A stretch of DNA of 64,000 nucleotides from Terrimonas_A sp051954695 (GTDB lineage: Bacteria; Bacteroidota; Bacteroidia; Chitinophagales; Chitinophagaceae), in NCBI GenBank assembly GCA_051954695.1, contig JBQCHL010000009.1:124001-188000 (forward strand), given 5' to 3'. Below the pieces are notes generated by a model. The model was given only the letters and a program-made list of their open reading frames with translations, made no database searches and was not told the origin of the DNA. Made by a program: the position numbers and the translations under genes. Positions 8,569 through 16,500 of this stretch are shown piece by piece; position 1 is the stretch's first letter, and each line of letters opens with the position of its first letter.

Positions 8569-9480
8569 TTAAGCCAGCCTGCGCCTGTTTTTCGCAGTGG
8601 CATTTTTAAATATGATAAATAGACCGATCAGCGGCAGCAATGCCAGAATACCCCAGAAATTCTCCACCTTTTCATCCATAGCTTCCATAAGTGGCTTTCC
8701 CTGGAGCGTATATACATACAATGTTGTAATAGCAAGAGCATTATAGATAAAATGCGCCAGGATGCTCCACCAGATCGTTCCGGAATAATAATACAAAGCT
8801 CCCAATACTATACCAAGCGAGAGCCTGGAAAGAAAGCCATAATAAGACAGGTGCATAAGGCTGAAAAGCGTACTCACCACAATGATCGCCAGCCAGGGAT
8901 TATTGGTGCCCCGCGTAAGAAAATTCTGAAAGCCGCTGCGGAAAAGAACTTCTTCGCAAAAGGCCGGCAACAAAGCCATGATCACCAATCCCAGGATATA
9001 ATCTCCTACTGTTTTGAGATCAATAATGATGCTGACCTGTTTGTTATAGTTTTCTTCCAGCCGGTCAAAAAATTCTTTTGTTGAAGGCGACACAGGTATA
9101 AGGTGAGTGAGATAAGAAAGCGAGGAAGAAACGAATAAAGCCGTTCCAATGATCAGAACCACAACACCCAATTGCTTTGCCTGCATATTGTGCGCTTCAA
9201 ATCCCAGCAATTTCACCGGGCGGCGATGAAGCAGGAAGGCTGTAACAAAAGTAGGCACCAGGAATCCGAGTATAGCGCTGAGGGACTGGATCAGTTTTAC
9301 CGCTTTTGCATCTTCCGGACCCATCAACCCATCCCGGAGAACGGATATATCCTTACCGGTCAAACCCGTCCAGATCGGCCCGGTTATTACCTGCGTGAAC
9401 ATCATGCCTGCGATAACGAATGCTATCAGCATGAAAAATCCTGCCATATAGGAAATACCTTTCGAGTCGTTGTCGTACAT
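8569..9480 (-). CDS. CPBP-family intramembrane glutamic endopeptidase
   Basis: An integral membrane protease of the CPBP (Abi/Rce1-like) family, 303 residues with about eight transmembrane segments. The catalytic motifs are all present: CEEVLFR with the Glu pair at 176-177, FSLMH with His210, and HFIYN with His243 and Asn247. Substrates of such bacterial homologues are mostly unknown; some act in immunity to peptides or in prenyl-protein processing. First gene of the cdsA/psd cluster, with a -7 element (9542-9549) upstream. Confidence 0.9.
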   Translation of the reverse strand: MYDNDSKGISYMAGFFMLIAFVIAGMMFTQVITGPIWTGLTGKDISVLRDGLMGPEDAKAVKLIQSLSAILGFLVPTFVTAFLLHRRPVKLLGFEAHNMQAKQLGVVVLIIGTALFVSSSLSYLTHLIPVSPSTKEFFDRLEENYNKQVSIIIDLKTVGDYILGLVIMALLPAFCEEVLFRSGFQNFLTRGTNNPWLAIIVVSTLFSLMHLSYYGFLSRLSLGIVLGALYYYSGTIWWSILAHFIYNALAITTLYVYTLQGKPLMEAMDEKVENFWGILALLPLIGLFIIFKNATAKNRRRLA

Positions 9481-9541
9481 AGTTTGAGGGTTGGCGAGTT
9501 TAATCCTGCAACTTGCCTGATTAGCCGTAAATTTGCAGGCG

Positions 9542-9549
9542 CAAAAATA
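9542..9549 (-). promoter_or_regulatory. -7 promoter element for the CPBP-cdsA-psd cluster
   Basis: The minus strand reads TATTTTTG, a perfect TAnnTTTG match followed by GC, located 61 bases before the start codon of the CPBP protease and divergent from dusB. Confidence 0.5.
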
Positions 9550-9608
9550 GCTGAGAGTTGACAGAAGTTACTGTTTTTTTATAGACATTCTGCCCTCAAC
9601 CGGTATTT

Positions 9609-10649
9609 ATGGTAAAAATAGGCAACATATCACTTCCTGATTTTCCGCTTCTTCTGGCTCCGATGGAGGATGTAAGCGATCCGCCCTTCCGTGCCGTGTG
9701 CAAGGATAATGGAGCCGACCTGATGTATACGGAATTCATTTCATCAGAAGGACTGATCCGCGATGCCATCAAAAGCCGTAAAAAACTGGACATTTTTGAT
9801 TATGAAAGACCTGTTGGCATCCAGATCTTCGGTGGTGATGAAGAAAGCCTGACTTTGGCAGCCAAGATCGTGGAAGTGACCAACCCCGACCTGCTGGATA
9901 TCAACTTCGGTTGCCCGGTAAAAAAAGTAGCACTCAAAGGAGCCGGTGCCGGGGTATTAAAAGATATTGACCTGATGGTGAGGCTGACCTCCGCTGTGGT
10001 AAAATCAACCTCATTGCCAGTAACAGTAAAAACACGCCTGGGTTGGGATAGCAATTCACTTAATATAGAAGAAGTAGCCGAGCGCCTGCAGGACGTAGGC
10101 ATTAAAGCTCTTGCCATTCATGGCCGGACGCGCACACAGATGTATAAAGGAGAAGCCGACTGGACGCTGATCGGTAAAGTAAAAAACAATCCTCGCATAC
10201 GTATTCCTATTTTCGGCAATGGAGATATCGATAGCCCTGAAAAAGCACTGGCTTATAAAAACAGGTACGGCGTAGATGGAATAATGATCGGAAGGGCTGC
10301 TATTGGTTATCCCTGGATCTTTAATGAGATCAAGCATTTTGTGCGTACCGGCGAGCACCTGGCGCCACCAAGCACAGAAGAACGCGTAAATGTGGCCCGT
10401 AAACATTTGCAGAAAAGTGTGGAATGGAAAGGCCCTATCGTTGGTATCAATGAAATGCGCCGGCACTATGCCAATTACCTGAAAGGTTTGCCCAATATCA
10501 AAGAATTCCGCAACCGCCTTGTAACACTGAATACGATAGAAGAAGTAAATGAAGTACTTGACGAAGTTGTGAAAACCTATAGCGGCTTCACTATAGAGAA
10601 AACACCGATCCAACTGGTGAACTATCATGAGAAGTGCCCGGTTGATTAA
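9609..10649 (+). CDS. dusB: tRNA-dihydrouridine synthase B
   Basis: Reduces specific uridines in the tRNA D-loop with FMN and NADPH. The 346-residue protein has the TIM-barrel N-terminus LLLAPMEDVSDPPFR (FMN site), the catalytic Cys in INFGCPVKK (Cys about 100), the KTRLGW loop, the AIHGRTRTQMYKG phosphate-binding motif and the GNGDI and IGRAAIGYPWIF segments, then the helical Dus C-terminal domain. Length and order are typical of DusB. The MutS-like gene follows after 17 bases on the same strand. Confidence 0.95.
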   Translation: MVKIGNISLPDFPLLLAPMEDVSDPPFRAVCKDNGADLMYTEFISSEGLIRDAIKSRKKLDIFDYERPVGIQIFGGDEESLTLAAKIVEVTNPDLLDINFGCPVKKVALKGAGAGVLKDIDLMVRLTSAVVKSTSLPVTVKTRLGWDSNSLNIEEVAERLQDVGIKALAIHGRTRTQMYKGEADWTLIGKVKNNPRIRIPIFGNGDIDSPEKALAYKNRYGVDGIMIGRAAIGYPWIFNEIKHFVRTGEHLAPPSTEERVNVARKHLQKSVEWKGPIVGINEMRRHYANYLKGLPNIKEFRNRLVTLNTIEEVNEVLDEVVKTYSGFTIEKTPIQLVNYHEKCPVD

Positions 10650-10666
10650 CCTTCAAACTGACACAA

Positions 10667-12451
10667 GTGGATGCATCAACTGTTTATTCCGGGCTATTAG
10701 CACGTTATTCTTCCAAAGCTCAATTACTGAAACAACAACTCGGTTGGCTCAGCCTGCTCCGGTTGCTGCTGTTTTGCGGCTTTATTTTCCTGGGATATAA
10801 ATCACTGGTAACGGGTGCTGCCGGCTTCATCATTGGCACCCTGGTGTTGCTGGTCGTTTTCCTGCTTATGATCCGTGTGTATGACCAGATGCAGCAGAAG
10901 ACCGCTTTCTATAAAGCCTTGGTGAAATTGAACAGTGATGAGATCAGTTTTCTGGAAGGCAATCCTTCTGTTTACAGCACAGGAAAAGAATATACAGACC
11001 CACATCATCCTTATTCCTACGATCTCGATATGTTTGGCGAAGGGGGGTTGTTCCCTTATATCAATCGCTGTAGCACATCCTTCGGCAAAGAAGCTTTAGC
11101 GCAAAGCCTGTTGCACCCAAACACAACCATCATTGAAGAAAGACAACAGGCCATTGCAGAGTTGAAAGACAAACTGGAATTCCGACAACATTTGCAGGCA
11201 CATGGCTCTTTGCTGGATACGCGGGAAAAGGAAATGCAGCAATTGAAAGCCTGGCTGGAAACAGCTCCTACTTTTAAAAATAAGACCCTCTATTATTTTT
11301 TAATGCTGCTGCCGCTAGCTTCCACCGGTTGCCTGGTTTATTTTTTTATAACAGAACAGGAAAAGGCACTAAACATCTTCTATGATCTTTTTATCCTGAA
11401 CCTGGTGGTAGCTCTTTCTTTTGCAAGAAAGATCTCGGCGCATTTGTCGGTATCTACTTCAGTGACCAAGATATTACAACAGTTTGCCGGGCAATTGAAA
11501 CAACTGGAAGATCAATCCTTCCAATCACCCTTATTGCAGCGGTTGCAGGAAGGGCTCAAAACCGGGAATGATACAGCTTCAAGATCTATCCGCAAACTGG
11601 CTTCTCTATTCAACTATCTTGAAACCATTGTGAACCTCCTGGTGAGCATGCTGCTCAATGGTTTATTCCTTTTTCACCTGCATGTTCTTTTTCGCCTGGA
11701 AAAATGGAAACAACAGAACGGTCAGAAGATCCTGCCCTGGTTAAAACTGCTGGGCGAGGCTGAAGAACTTAACAGTTTTGCAAATCTTGCTTATAATAAT
11801 CCAGGTTTCTGCACACCTGTTGTAAGCAACAACGAAACACTGGAAGCTGAAAATATGGGGCACTTGCTTATCCGGGCCGGTAAGCGGATCAACAACAGTA
11901 TTTCCTTTGCGGAGCAGCGGTTCGTGATCCTTACAGGTTCCAATATGTCGGGCAAAAGCACTTTCCTCCGCACCCTGGGCATTAACCTGGTACTGGCAAG
12001 AAGCGGCAGTGTTGTTTGTGCCGGCAGGTTTGCTTTTTATCCTTACAGAGTGCATGTAAGCATGCGCATTACCGATTCCCTGCAGGATAGTGAATCATTC
12101 TTTTATGCAGAATTGAAAAGGCTGCAATCTATTATTCATGAACTGGAAGCAGGAGAAAAGACTTTTATCATTCTCGATGAAATATTGAGAGGCACAAACA
12201 GCAACGACAAGCATAATGGAACCATCGGGCTTATCCGCAAGTTGGTCGCTGCCAAAGCCTGTAGCATCATTGCCACACATGACCTCACAGTATCCCAACT
12301 TGCAGAAACCGATCCTTCTTATATCAGCAATAAATGCTTTGAATCGGAGATCATCAAAGATGAGCTGGTGTTTGATTATAAACTCAAGGATGGCGTATGC
12401 ACAAAACTAAGCGCTTCATTTTTGATGAAAAAAATGGGGATCATTAATTAG
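10667..12451 (+). CDS. Membrane-embedded MutS-family ATPase
   Basis: A 594-residue protein with the MutS-family ATPase at its C-terminus but not the MutS mismatch-recognition domain. Walker A is TGSNMSGKSTFLRTLG (about 419-434), then the signature region DSESFFYAELKRL and Walker B FIILDEILRGTNSND. The N-terminal 70 residues hold two strong transmembrane helices, and two more lie around 205-260 (YYFLMLLPLASTGCLVYFF and the following segment), ahead of a MutS-core-like helical part. Start is a GTG at 10667. Annotation pipelines usually name such proteins DNA mismatch repair protein, but membrane insertion and lack of the N-terminal domains argue against a classical repair role. Confidence 0.85.
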   Translation: MDASTVYSGLLARYSSKAQLLKQQLGWLSLLRLLLFCGFIFLGYKSLVTGAAGFIIGTLVLLVVFLLMIRVYDQMQQKTAFYKALVKLNSDEISFLEGNPSVYSTGKEYTDPHHPYSYDLDMFGEGGLFPYINRCSTSFGKEALAQSLLHPNTTIIEERQQAIAELKDKLEFRQHLQAHGSLLDTREKEMQQLKAWLETAPTFKNKTLYYFLMLLPLASTGCLVYFFITEQEKALNIFYDLFILNLVVALSFARKISAHLSVSTSVTKILQQFAGQLKQLEDQSFQSPLLQRLQEGLKTGNDTASRSIRKLASLFNYLETIVNLLVSMLLNGLFLFHLHVLFRLEKWKQQNGQKILPWLKLLGEAEELNSFANLAYNNPGFCTPVVSNNETLEAENMGHLLIRAGKRINNSISFAEQRFVILTGSNMSGKSTFLRTLGINLVLARSGSVVCAGRFAFYPYRVHVSMRITDSLQDSESFFYAELKRLQSIIHELEAGEKTFIILDEILRGTNSNDKHNGTIGLIRKLVAAKACSIIATHDLTVSQLAETDPSYISNKCFESEIIKDELVFDYKLKDGVCTKLSASFLMKKMGIIN

Positions 12452-12459
12452 GTGGTCAC

Positions 12460-12786
12460 TTAGTGGGAGGATACAGCTTTCAGTCCTATAATAGAACCAA
12501 CTAATGTGCACAGGAAAAACATCCGCCAGAAAGTGGCAGGTTCCTTAAAAATGAATATTCCTACAAGCACAGTTCCTACTGCTCCAATGCCTGTCCACAC
12601 GGCATAAGCAGTTCCTAATGGAATAGTAAGTGATGCTTTATTCAGCAAGTACATGCTGAGGCCAAGACAAACAAAAAAACCTATCAGCCAGGCAGTAGTA
12701 TTGGTACCGGCTTCCCTTGCTTTTCCCAGGCAGGTAGCAAATCCCACTTCAAAAAATCCGGCAATGATCAGTAAAATCCAGTTCAT
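12460..12786 (-). CDS. SMR-family efflux transporter (SugE/Gdx or EmrE type)
   Basis: A 108-residue, four-helix small multidrug resistance protein of the inner membrane, working as a dimer. The conserved Glu in helix 1 (IIAGFFEVGFAT, Glu13) and GTAYAVWTGIGAVGT in helix 3 are present. The opening MNWILLIIAGFFEV resembles the SugE/Gdx (guanidinium exporter) side of the family, but I cannot separate it firmly from drug exporters. It follows the glutathione peroxidase gene by 17 bases and is probably co-transcribed; no guanidine riboswitch fits in that gap. Confidence 0.9.
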   Translation of the reverse strand: MNWILLIIAGFFEVGFATCLGKAREAGTNTTAWLIGFFVCLGLSMYLLNKASLTIPLGTAYAVWTGIGAVGTVLVGIFIFKEPATFWRMFFLCTLVGSIIGLKAVSSH

Positions 12787-12803
12787 AATTAAGACTCCAA
12801 TTT

Positions 12804-13496
12804 TTATTCTTGTTCAATTGCTTTTTTTACATCAGGATTTGAAGGTGAGATACCCGGATCAAAATATTTGATAAGTATTCCTTTTTCATCCACCAGGTAT
12901 TTTGAAAAATTCCAGGTTGGTGGTTGATCATTCCAACCGTTCTTGGCAGGGTCGCTAAGCCAACTGAACACCGGGTTTTGGTTAGCGCCTTTAATGACAC
13001 AGCTCTTTTTTGCCAAAGGAAAGCTGACACCAAAATTCAGCTTGCAAAATTTCTCAATCTCTTCATCCGTTCCTTTTTCCTGTTCTTTAAAATCATTGGC
13101 CGGAAAGCCGATCACCACCAGCTTGTCCTGGTAATCCGTGTATAATTTTTGCAGGTCTTCATATTGTGGTGTATAGCCACAATCGCTCGCCGTGTTTACA
13201 AGCAGTATTTTCTTTCCTTTCAGGCTGGAAAGCGGAAGTTGCGATCCATTGTTCAGCGTAACAGAAAGATCGTATATAGATGCAGGAGGGGTTATTCCAT
13301 TCGTGTTGTCCATTGTCTTACCATTTTTACCGGTGGTTTTGCTGAAAAACATTAAAATGGGATAGAATGCTTTCAGTAATTTTTGCCGGTAGGTCATGTT
13401 TTTTTGATTCATGGTCGCTATTTCAACATAGCTGAAAAAAGCTACAAAGAATAAAGTTATAACAAGCAGGGATTTTCTGAGTTTATTTCTTTTCAT
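12804..13496 (-). CDS. Glutathione peroxidase family protein, membrane anchored
   Basis: A thiol peroxidase of 230 residues: an N-terminal basic/hydrophobic anchor (about 7-27) followed by the GPX fold from residue 72. The peroxidatic residue is Cys106 in NTASDCGYTPQY (not selenocysteine). The usual Gln of the NQF motif is Asp here (GFPANDFKEQE), a variant common in bacterial homologues, and the Trp-Asn pair is in PTWNFSKY. It likely uses thioredoxin rather than glutathione (family inference) and should act at the outer face of the inner membrane. Its 5' side is occupied by the 30-bp palindrome at 13528-13594. Confidence 0.9.
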   Translation of the reverse strand: MKRNKLRKSLLVITLFFVAFFSYVEIATMNQKNMTYRQKLLKAFYPILMFFSKTTGKNGKTMDNTNGITPPASIYDLSVTLNNGSQLPLSSLKGKKILLVNTASDCGYTPQYEDLQKLYTDYQDKLVVIGFPANDFKEQEKGTDEEIEKFCKLNFGVSFPLAKKSCVIKGANQNPVFSWLSDPAKNGWNDQPPTWNFSKYLVDEKGILIKYFDPGISPSNPDVKKAIEQE

Positions 13497-13527
13497 GTTT
13501 ATTTTCCCACAAATCTGTCGGTAGTTT

Positions 13528-13594
13528 TTCTTTGTGTTCTTCGTTGTCTTTGTGGGAGGTAATATCCCACAAAGACAACGAAGAACACAAAGAA
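13528..13594. repeat. Long perfect palindrome, ACAAAG family (copy A)
   Basis: Arms 13528-13557 and 13565-13594 are perfect reverse complements over 30 bp with a 7-base loop. The right arm begins TCCCACAAAGACAACGAAG. It lies between the end of the aldehyde dehydrogenase gene and the start of the peroxidase gene, both on the minus strand. Closely related copies are at 39896-40028 and 54987-55059. Confidence 0.93.
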
Positions 13595-13606
13595 TAGCTT
13601 AGCGGG

Positions 13607-14989
13607 TTAACGGACAATTTTTTTGAACAGTCCCAATTTTCCCTTAAAAGGCGGATACTTGATAGCAGGGTCCAACCAGGTAGGTGTTTTCAATATTGAT
13701 TTCCTGTGGCTGAATGTATCAAAAGAATATTTGCCGTGATATTGTCCCATGCCGCTATTGCCTTTGCCGCCAAAAGGCAACCGGTTATTGGTAAAATGCA
13801 AGGCTGTATTATTTACACAACCTCCGCCAAAAGAAACCGACTCCAGCCATTCCTTTTCTTTTGCCTTGTTTTGCGTGAAAAGATAAAAAGCCAGAGGGTC
13901 AGGATTATGCGCGATCAGTTGCTTTGCTTCGGCTGCCGTTGTAAAACTGATGATTGGCAAAACAGGACCGAAGATCTCCTCTTTTAAAAGGCGGGCTTCT
14001 GCAGCCAGGTCAGTGATAATGGTTGGAGAGATATATAATTGTTCTTTATCGCTGGTTCCGCCAGTGACGATAGTTCCTTCATTCAGATAGCTGATCAGGC
14101 GGTCAAATTGTTTGGCATTGATGATCCGGCCATATTCGGTGCTTTGTGCAGGATCATTGCCAAAGAACCGTTGAATAGCTTTTTTCAATGCCTCTACCAA
14201 TTCTTCTTTCCGGGAAGCATGTACCAACACATAATCGGGTGCCACGCACATTTGCCCGGCATTGGAAAATTTGCTGAGTGCTATACGTCTTGCAGCTATA
14301 TCCAGACGGGCATCCTCTTCCACTATGCAGGGGCTTTTACCTCCCAGTTCCAGTGTTACAGGCACCAGTTTTTCAGCAGCCATTTTGTATACAGTTTTAC
14401 CCACGCCAGTGCTCCCGGTGTAGAAGACATGATCAAAACGGAAATTATTCATCAATGCCGGCACTACTTCGGCACCATCTCCCTGTATATACAGAATGTA
14501 TTCTTCAGGAAACAAACCAGTGATTATTTTTTTCATCACCGCTTCTGTTGCTGGTGCTATTTCGCTTGGCTTCAATACCACACAATTGCCTGCGGCTATT
14601 GCTCCCACAAGCGGATTGATCAATAACTGGAATGGATAGTTCCATGGCGCAATTATCAGCACAACTCCCAAGGGTTCTTTTAAAATCCGGCTTCCCGAAG
14701 GGAAATTAAGCAGGTTGGTAGTCACTCTTTCCGGTTTCATCCAGCGACGCAGGTTTCTGATCGATGTATTGATCTCTGCTATCACCATACCCAGCTCAGT
14801 CACCCAGCTTTCTTCCGGGTTTTTATGCAGGTCTTTATACAAAGCTTCATAAAGTTCCTTTTCATGATCAAGGATCGCCTGGCGTAGCTGCTGCAATTGT
14901 TTTTTCCGGAATTCATAGAGCTGTGTATGGCCGGAATCAAAGTATTGCCGAAGGGCATTTAATTTGCTGGTATAACCGGTAGCAGGCAT
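13607..14989 (-). CDS. Aldehyde dehydrogenase family protein (class 3-like)
   Basis: Oxidises aldehydes to acids with NAD(P). The 460-residue length and lack of an N-terminal extension match the short class 3/coniferyl-aldehyde-dehydrogenase group. Visible motifs: APWNYPFQL (cofactor and oxyanion region, residues 114-122), FYTGSTGVGK (about 189-198), catalytic Glu214 in LELGGKSP, and nucleophile Cys248 in NAGQMCVAPDY; EEIFGPVLPI follows. Members often act on fatty or aromatic aldehydes; the substrate here is unknown. The gene stands alone, 12 bases from palindrome A at its 3' end. Confidence 0.93.
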   Translation of the reverse strand: MPATGYTSKLNALRQYFDSGHTQLYEFRKKQLQQLRQAILDHEKELYEALYKDLHKNPEESWVTELGMVIAEINTSIRNLRRWMKPERVTTNLLNFPSGSRILKEPLGVVLIIAPWNYPFQLLINPLVGAIAAGNCVVLKPSEIAPATEAVMKKIITGLFPEEYILYIQGDGAEVVPALMNNFRFDHVFYTGSTGVGKTVYKMAAEKLVPVTLELGGKSPCIVEEDARLDIAARRIALSKFSNAGQMCVAPDYVLVHASRKEELVEALKKAIQRFFGNDPAQSTEYGRIINAKQFDRLISYLNEGTIVTGGTSDKEQLYISPTIITDLAAEARLLKEEIFGPVLPIISFTTAAEAKQLIAHNPDPLAFYLFTQNKAKEKEWLESVSFGGGCVNNTALHFTNNRLPFGGKGNSGMGQYHGKYSFDTFSHRKSILKTPTWLDPAIKYPPFKGKLGLFKKIVR

Positions 14990-15175
14990 GGTTGTGTTTG
15001 AAAGGCCAAGTTAGTTAAAACACCCGGATGAGCTCCGGAGATAAGCTATAATGATTATTGGGGAAATTATGCCACATTTTATGATTTTCTTAGAGCAAAT
15101 TGGCTGTAAACAGCTTACTTTTCAAAACTGGACAAATTTTTGTAAATTACTTTATCACCAAATCAAGTCTACAAC

Positions 15176-15505
15176 ATGAAAACCAAGATCAGCATCATTC
15201 TTACCAGCCTTTTATTGATTGTAAGCATTGCTAACAGTTATGCCACTACAATAGACGATAAGCGCCCACTGAAGGAAAGGATTGCCGCTATGACTGAAGA
15301 GGAAAAGAAAGCGCGTGCAGAAGAGATCCGAAACCGGGTGGAAGAGATCAAGGCAATGGATAAATCCACACTTAGCCGTGCAGAAAAGAAAGCGCTGAAA
15401 AAAGAGCTTCGCCAGATGAATAAAGAAGCAAAGGAGATCAAGGGTATTTATCTTTCTTTTGGAGCTATCATCATTATTATCCTGTTATTGATCCTTCTTC
15501 TTTAA
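15176..15505 (+). CDS. Small exported or membrane protein of unknown function
   Basis: I do not recognise a named family. The 109-residue product has an N-terminal signal peptide or helix (SIILTSLLLIVSIANSYA), a strongly charged helical middle (about 28-88) rich in Glu, Lys and Arg that looks like a coiled coil (EEKKARAEEIRNRVEEIK), and a very hydrophobic C-terminal helix (IIIIILLLILLL). This would place a charged periplasmic helix tethered at its C-terminus. It stands alone and is followed by a clean terminator, so it is probably a real single-gene unit. Confidence 0.75.
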   Translation: MKTKISIILTSLLLIVSIANSYATTIDDKRPLKERIAAMTEEEKKARAEEIRNRVEEIKAMDKSTLSRAEKKALKKELRQMNKEAKEIKGIYLSFGAIIIIILLLILLL

Positions 15506-15561
15506 ACTATATATTGTGTTTTTCGATTTGAGTATGTTGCTTCAAAAGCAACAAGCTTCTT

Positions 15562-15590
15562 GCCCGTGATTCTTCACGGGCTTTGTTTTA
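15562..15590 (+). terminator. Rho-independent terminator
   Basis: GCCCGTGA (15562-15569) pairs perfectly with TCACGGGC (15574-15581) around a four-base loop and is followed by TTTGTTTTA. It ends the 109-residue protein gene. Confidence 0.85.
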
Positions 15591-15593
15591 TAT

Positions 15594-15620
15594 AAAAAAG
15601 CACCGCCTTTGGGGCGATGC
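15594..15620 (-). terminator. Rho-independent terminator
   Basis: On the minus strand GCATCGCC, a five-base loop and GGCGGTGC (with two G-T pairs) are followed by a run of six T. It ends the YtxH gene and lies back to back with the plus-strand terminator next to it. Confidence 0.8.
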
Positions 15621-15668
15621 CTGGTTCTGTTTCCACGGGGATAATACTTTCTGCAGGAAGAGGTTAAT

Positions 15669-15905
15669 TCAGCTCACTTCGTTTTGATATGATTTTGCCT
15701 GGCGCATTCCCTCCTCCATCATTTCTTCAGTTTCGGATTTCAGGGAATCAAACTTATCGGCTATCGCATCAACCAGGTCATTGAACTTATTCTTCAACTC
15801 ATTTCCACGGCGGGCAATGGTGCCACGGGTTTCTGAGCCTTTGGCAGGCGCAAACAGGATACCCACCAGCAGTCCTGCAGAAAAGCCAACTAATAATTTG
15901 TTCAT
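15669..15905 (-). CDS. YtxH domain-containing protein
   Basis: A 78-residue membrane-associated protein of the YtxH/gas-vesicle-like family. It starts MNKLLVGFSAGLLVGILFAP, a single glycine-rich transmembrane helix followed by the conserved AP-x-KG-x-ETR motif, and then a charged amphipathic helix (KNKFNDLVDAIADKFDSLK). I use the ATG at 15905; the frame extends upstream to 15953 but the extension lacks family likeness. Homologues are often linked to general stress; role unknown. Ends at its own terminator. Confidence 0.85.
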   Translation of the reverse strand: MNKLLVGFSAGLLVGILFAPAKGSETRGTIARRGNELKNKFNDLVDAIADKFDSLKSETEEMMEEGMRQAKSYQNEVS

Positions 15906-16022
15906 ACCGGTATTTTTAAAAATGAATGAATATTGATATAACCAAAATATCATGCCAGATGAATTGGCCTGTGTGAAGTACCATCAAGCGTTATCCCTTA
16001 TCTTTTGTAATTTCATCCCTTT

Positions 16023-16460
16023 ATGACAGATGAATATTTTATGACCCTTGCTCTTAAAGAAGCCCTCCGGGCTTTTGATGAAGATGAGGTTCCTGTGGGA
16101 GCCCTGATAGTGCTGAATGAAAAGATCATTGCAAGGGGTTACAATATGGTGGAGCGGTTGAATGACCCTACCGCCCATGCCGAAATGATCGCGCTTACTT
16201 CTGCTTTCAACTCCTTAGGCAGTAAATACCTGCCTGAAGCTACTTTATATGTTACCGTAGAACCCTGCTTTATGTGTGCCGGAGCACTTTACTGGAGTAA
16301 GCTCGGTAAGATCGTGTATGGTGCGGATGATGAAAAGAATGGGTATCGTAAAACGGCGGGAGTGAACTGGCCTTTTCATCCCAAAACGGAATTGGTGAGA
16401 GGAGTGATGAAAGAAGAGTGTGGAGCGTTGATGAAGGAGTTTTTCCGGCGTAAAAGATAA
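16023..16460 (+). CDS. tadA: tRNA-specific adenosine deaminase
   Basis: Converts A34 to inosine in tRNA-Arg(ACG). The 145-residue protein carries the zinc and catalytic motif HAEM (about residues 53-56) and the PCFMCAGAL zinc-binding motif (about 82-90), with the start ALKEALRAFDEDEVPVGALIV typical of TadA. Length is normal. A 14-bp hairpin follows immediately and is shared with the convergent susD-like gene. Confidence 0.93.
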   Translation: MTDEYFMTLALKEALRAFDEDEVPVGALIVLNEKIIARGYNMVERLNDPTAHAEMIALTSAFNSLGSKYLPEATLYVTVEPCFMCAGALYWSKLGKIVYGADDEKNGYRKTAGVNWPFHPKTELVRGVMKEECGALMKEFFRRKR

Positions 16461-16487
16461 ATGGCAAACTCAGGTTTGCCATTTATC
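16456..16487. terminator. Bidirectional terminator-like hairpin
   Basis: GATAAATGGCAAAC (16456-16469) and GTTTGCCATTTATC (16474-16487) form a perfect 14-bp stem with a four-base loop, between the convergent tadA and susD-like genes. T-richness is moderate on the plus side. Confidence 0.65.
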
Positions 16488-16500
16488 TTCTGTTGTTAAC

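Noticed and set aside
10056..10628. 190-codon minus-strand frame inside dusB
   Set aside because: It lies wholly opposite a clearly conserved gene and has no family likeness.
12787..12803. Guanidine riboswitch for the SMR transporter
   Set aside because: Only 17 bases separate the transporter from the upstream gene, too short for an aptamer.
13497..13606. Palindrome A as an insertion sequence end
   Set aside because: There is no transposase and no target duplication; it is better described as a stand-alone palindromic repeat.
14039..14626. 195-codon plus-strand frame inside the aldehyde dehydrogenase gene
   Set aside because: Antisense to a conserved enzyme, with Cys/His/Phe-rich composition typical of shadow frames.
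15238..15441. Frame on the minus strand opposite the 109-residue protein
   Set aside because: It is the Ser-rich shadow of a Glu/Lys/Arg-rich helix on the plus strand.
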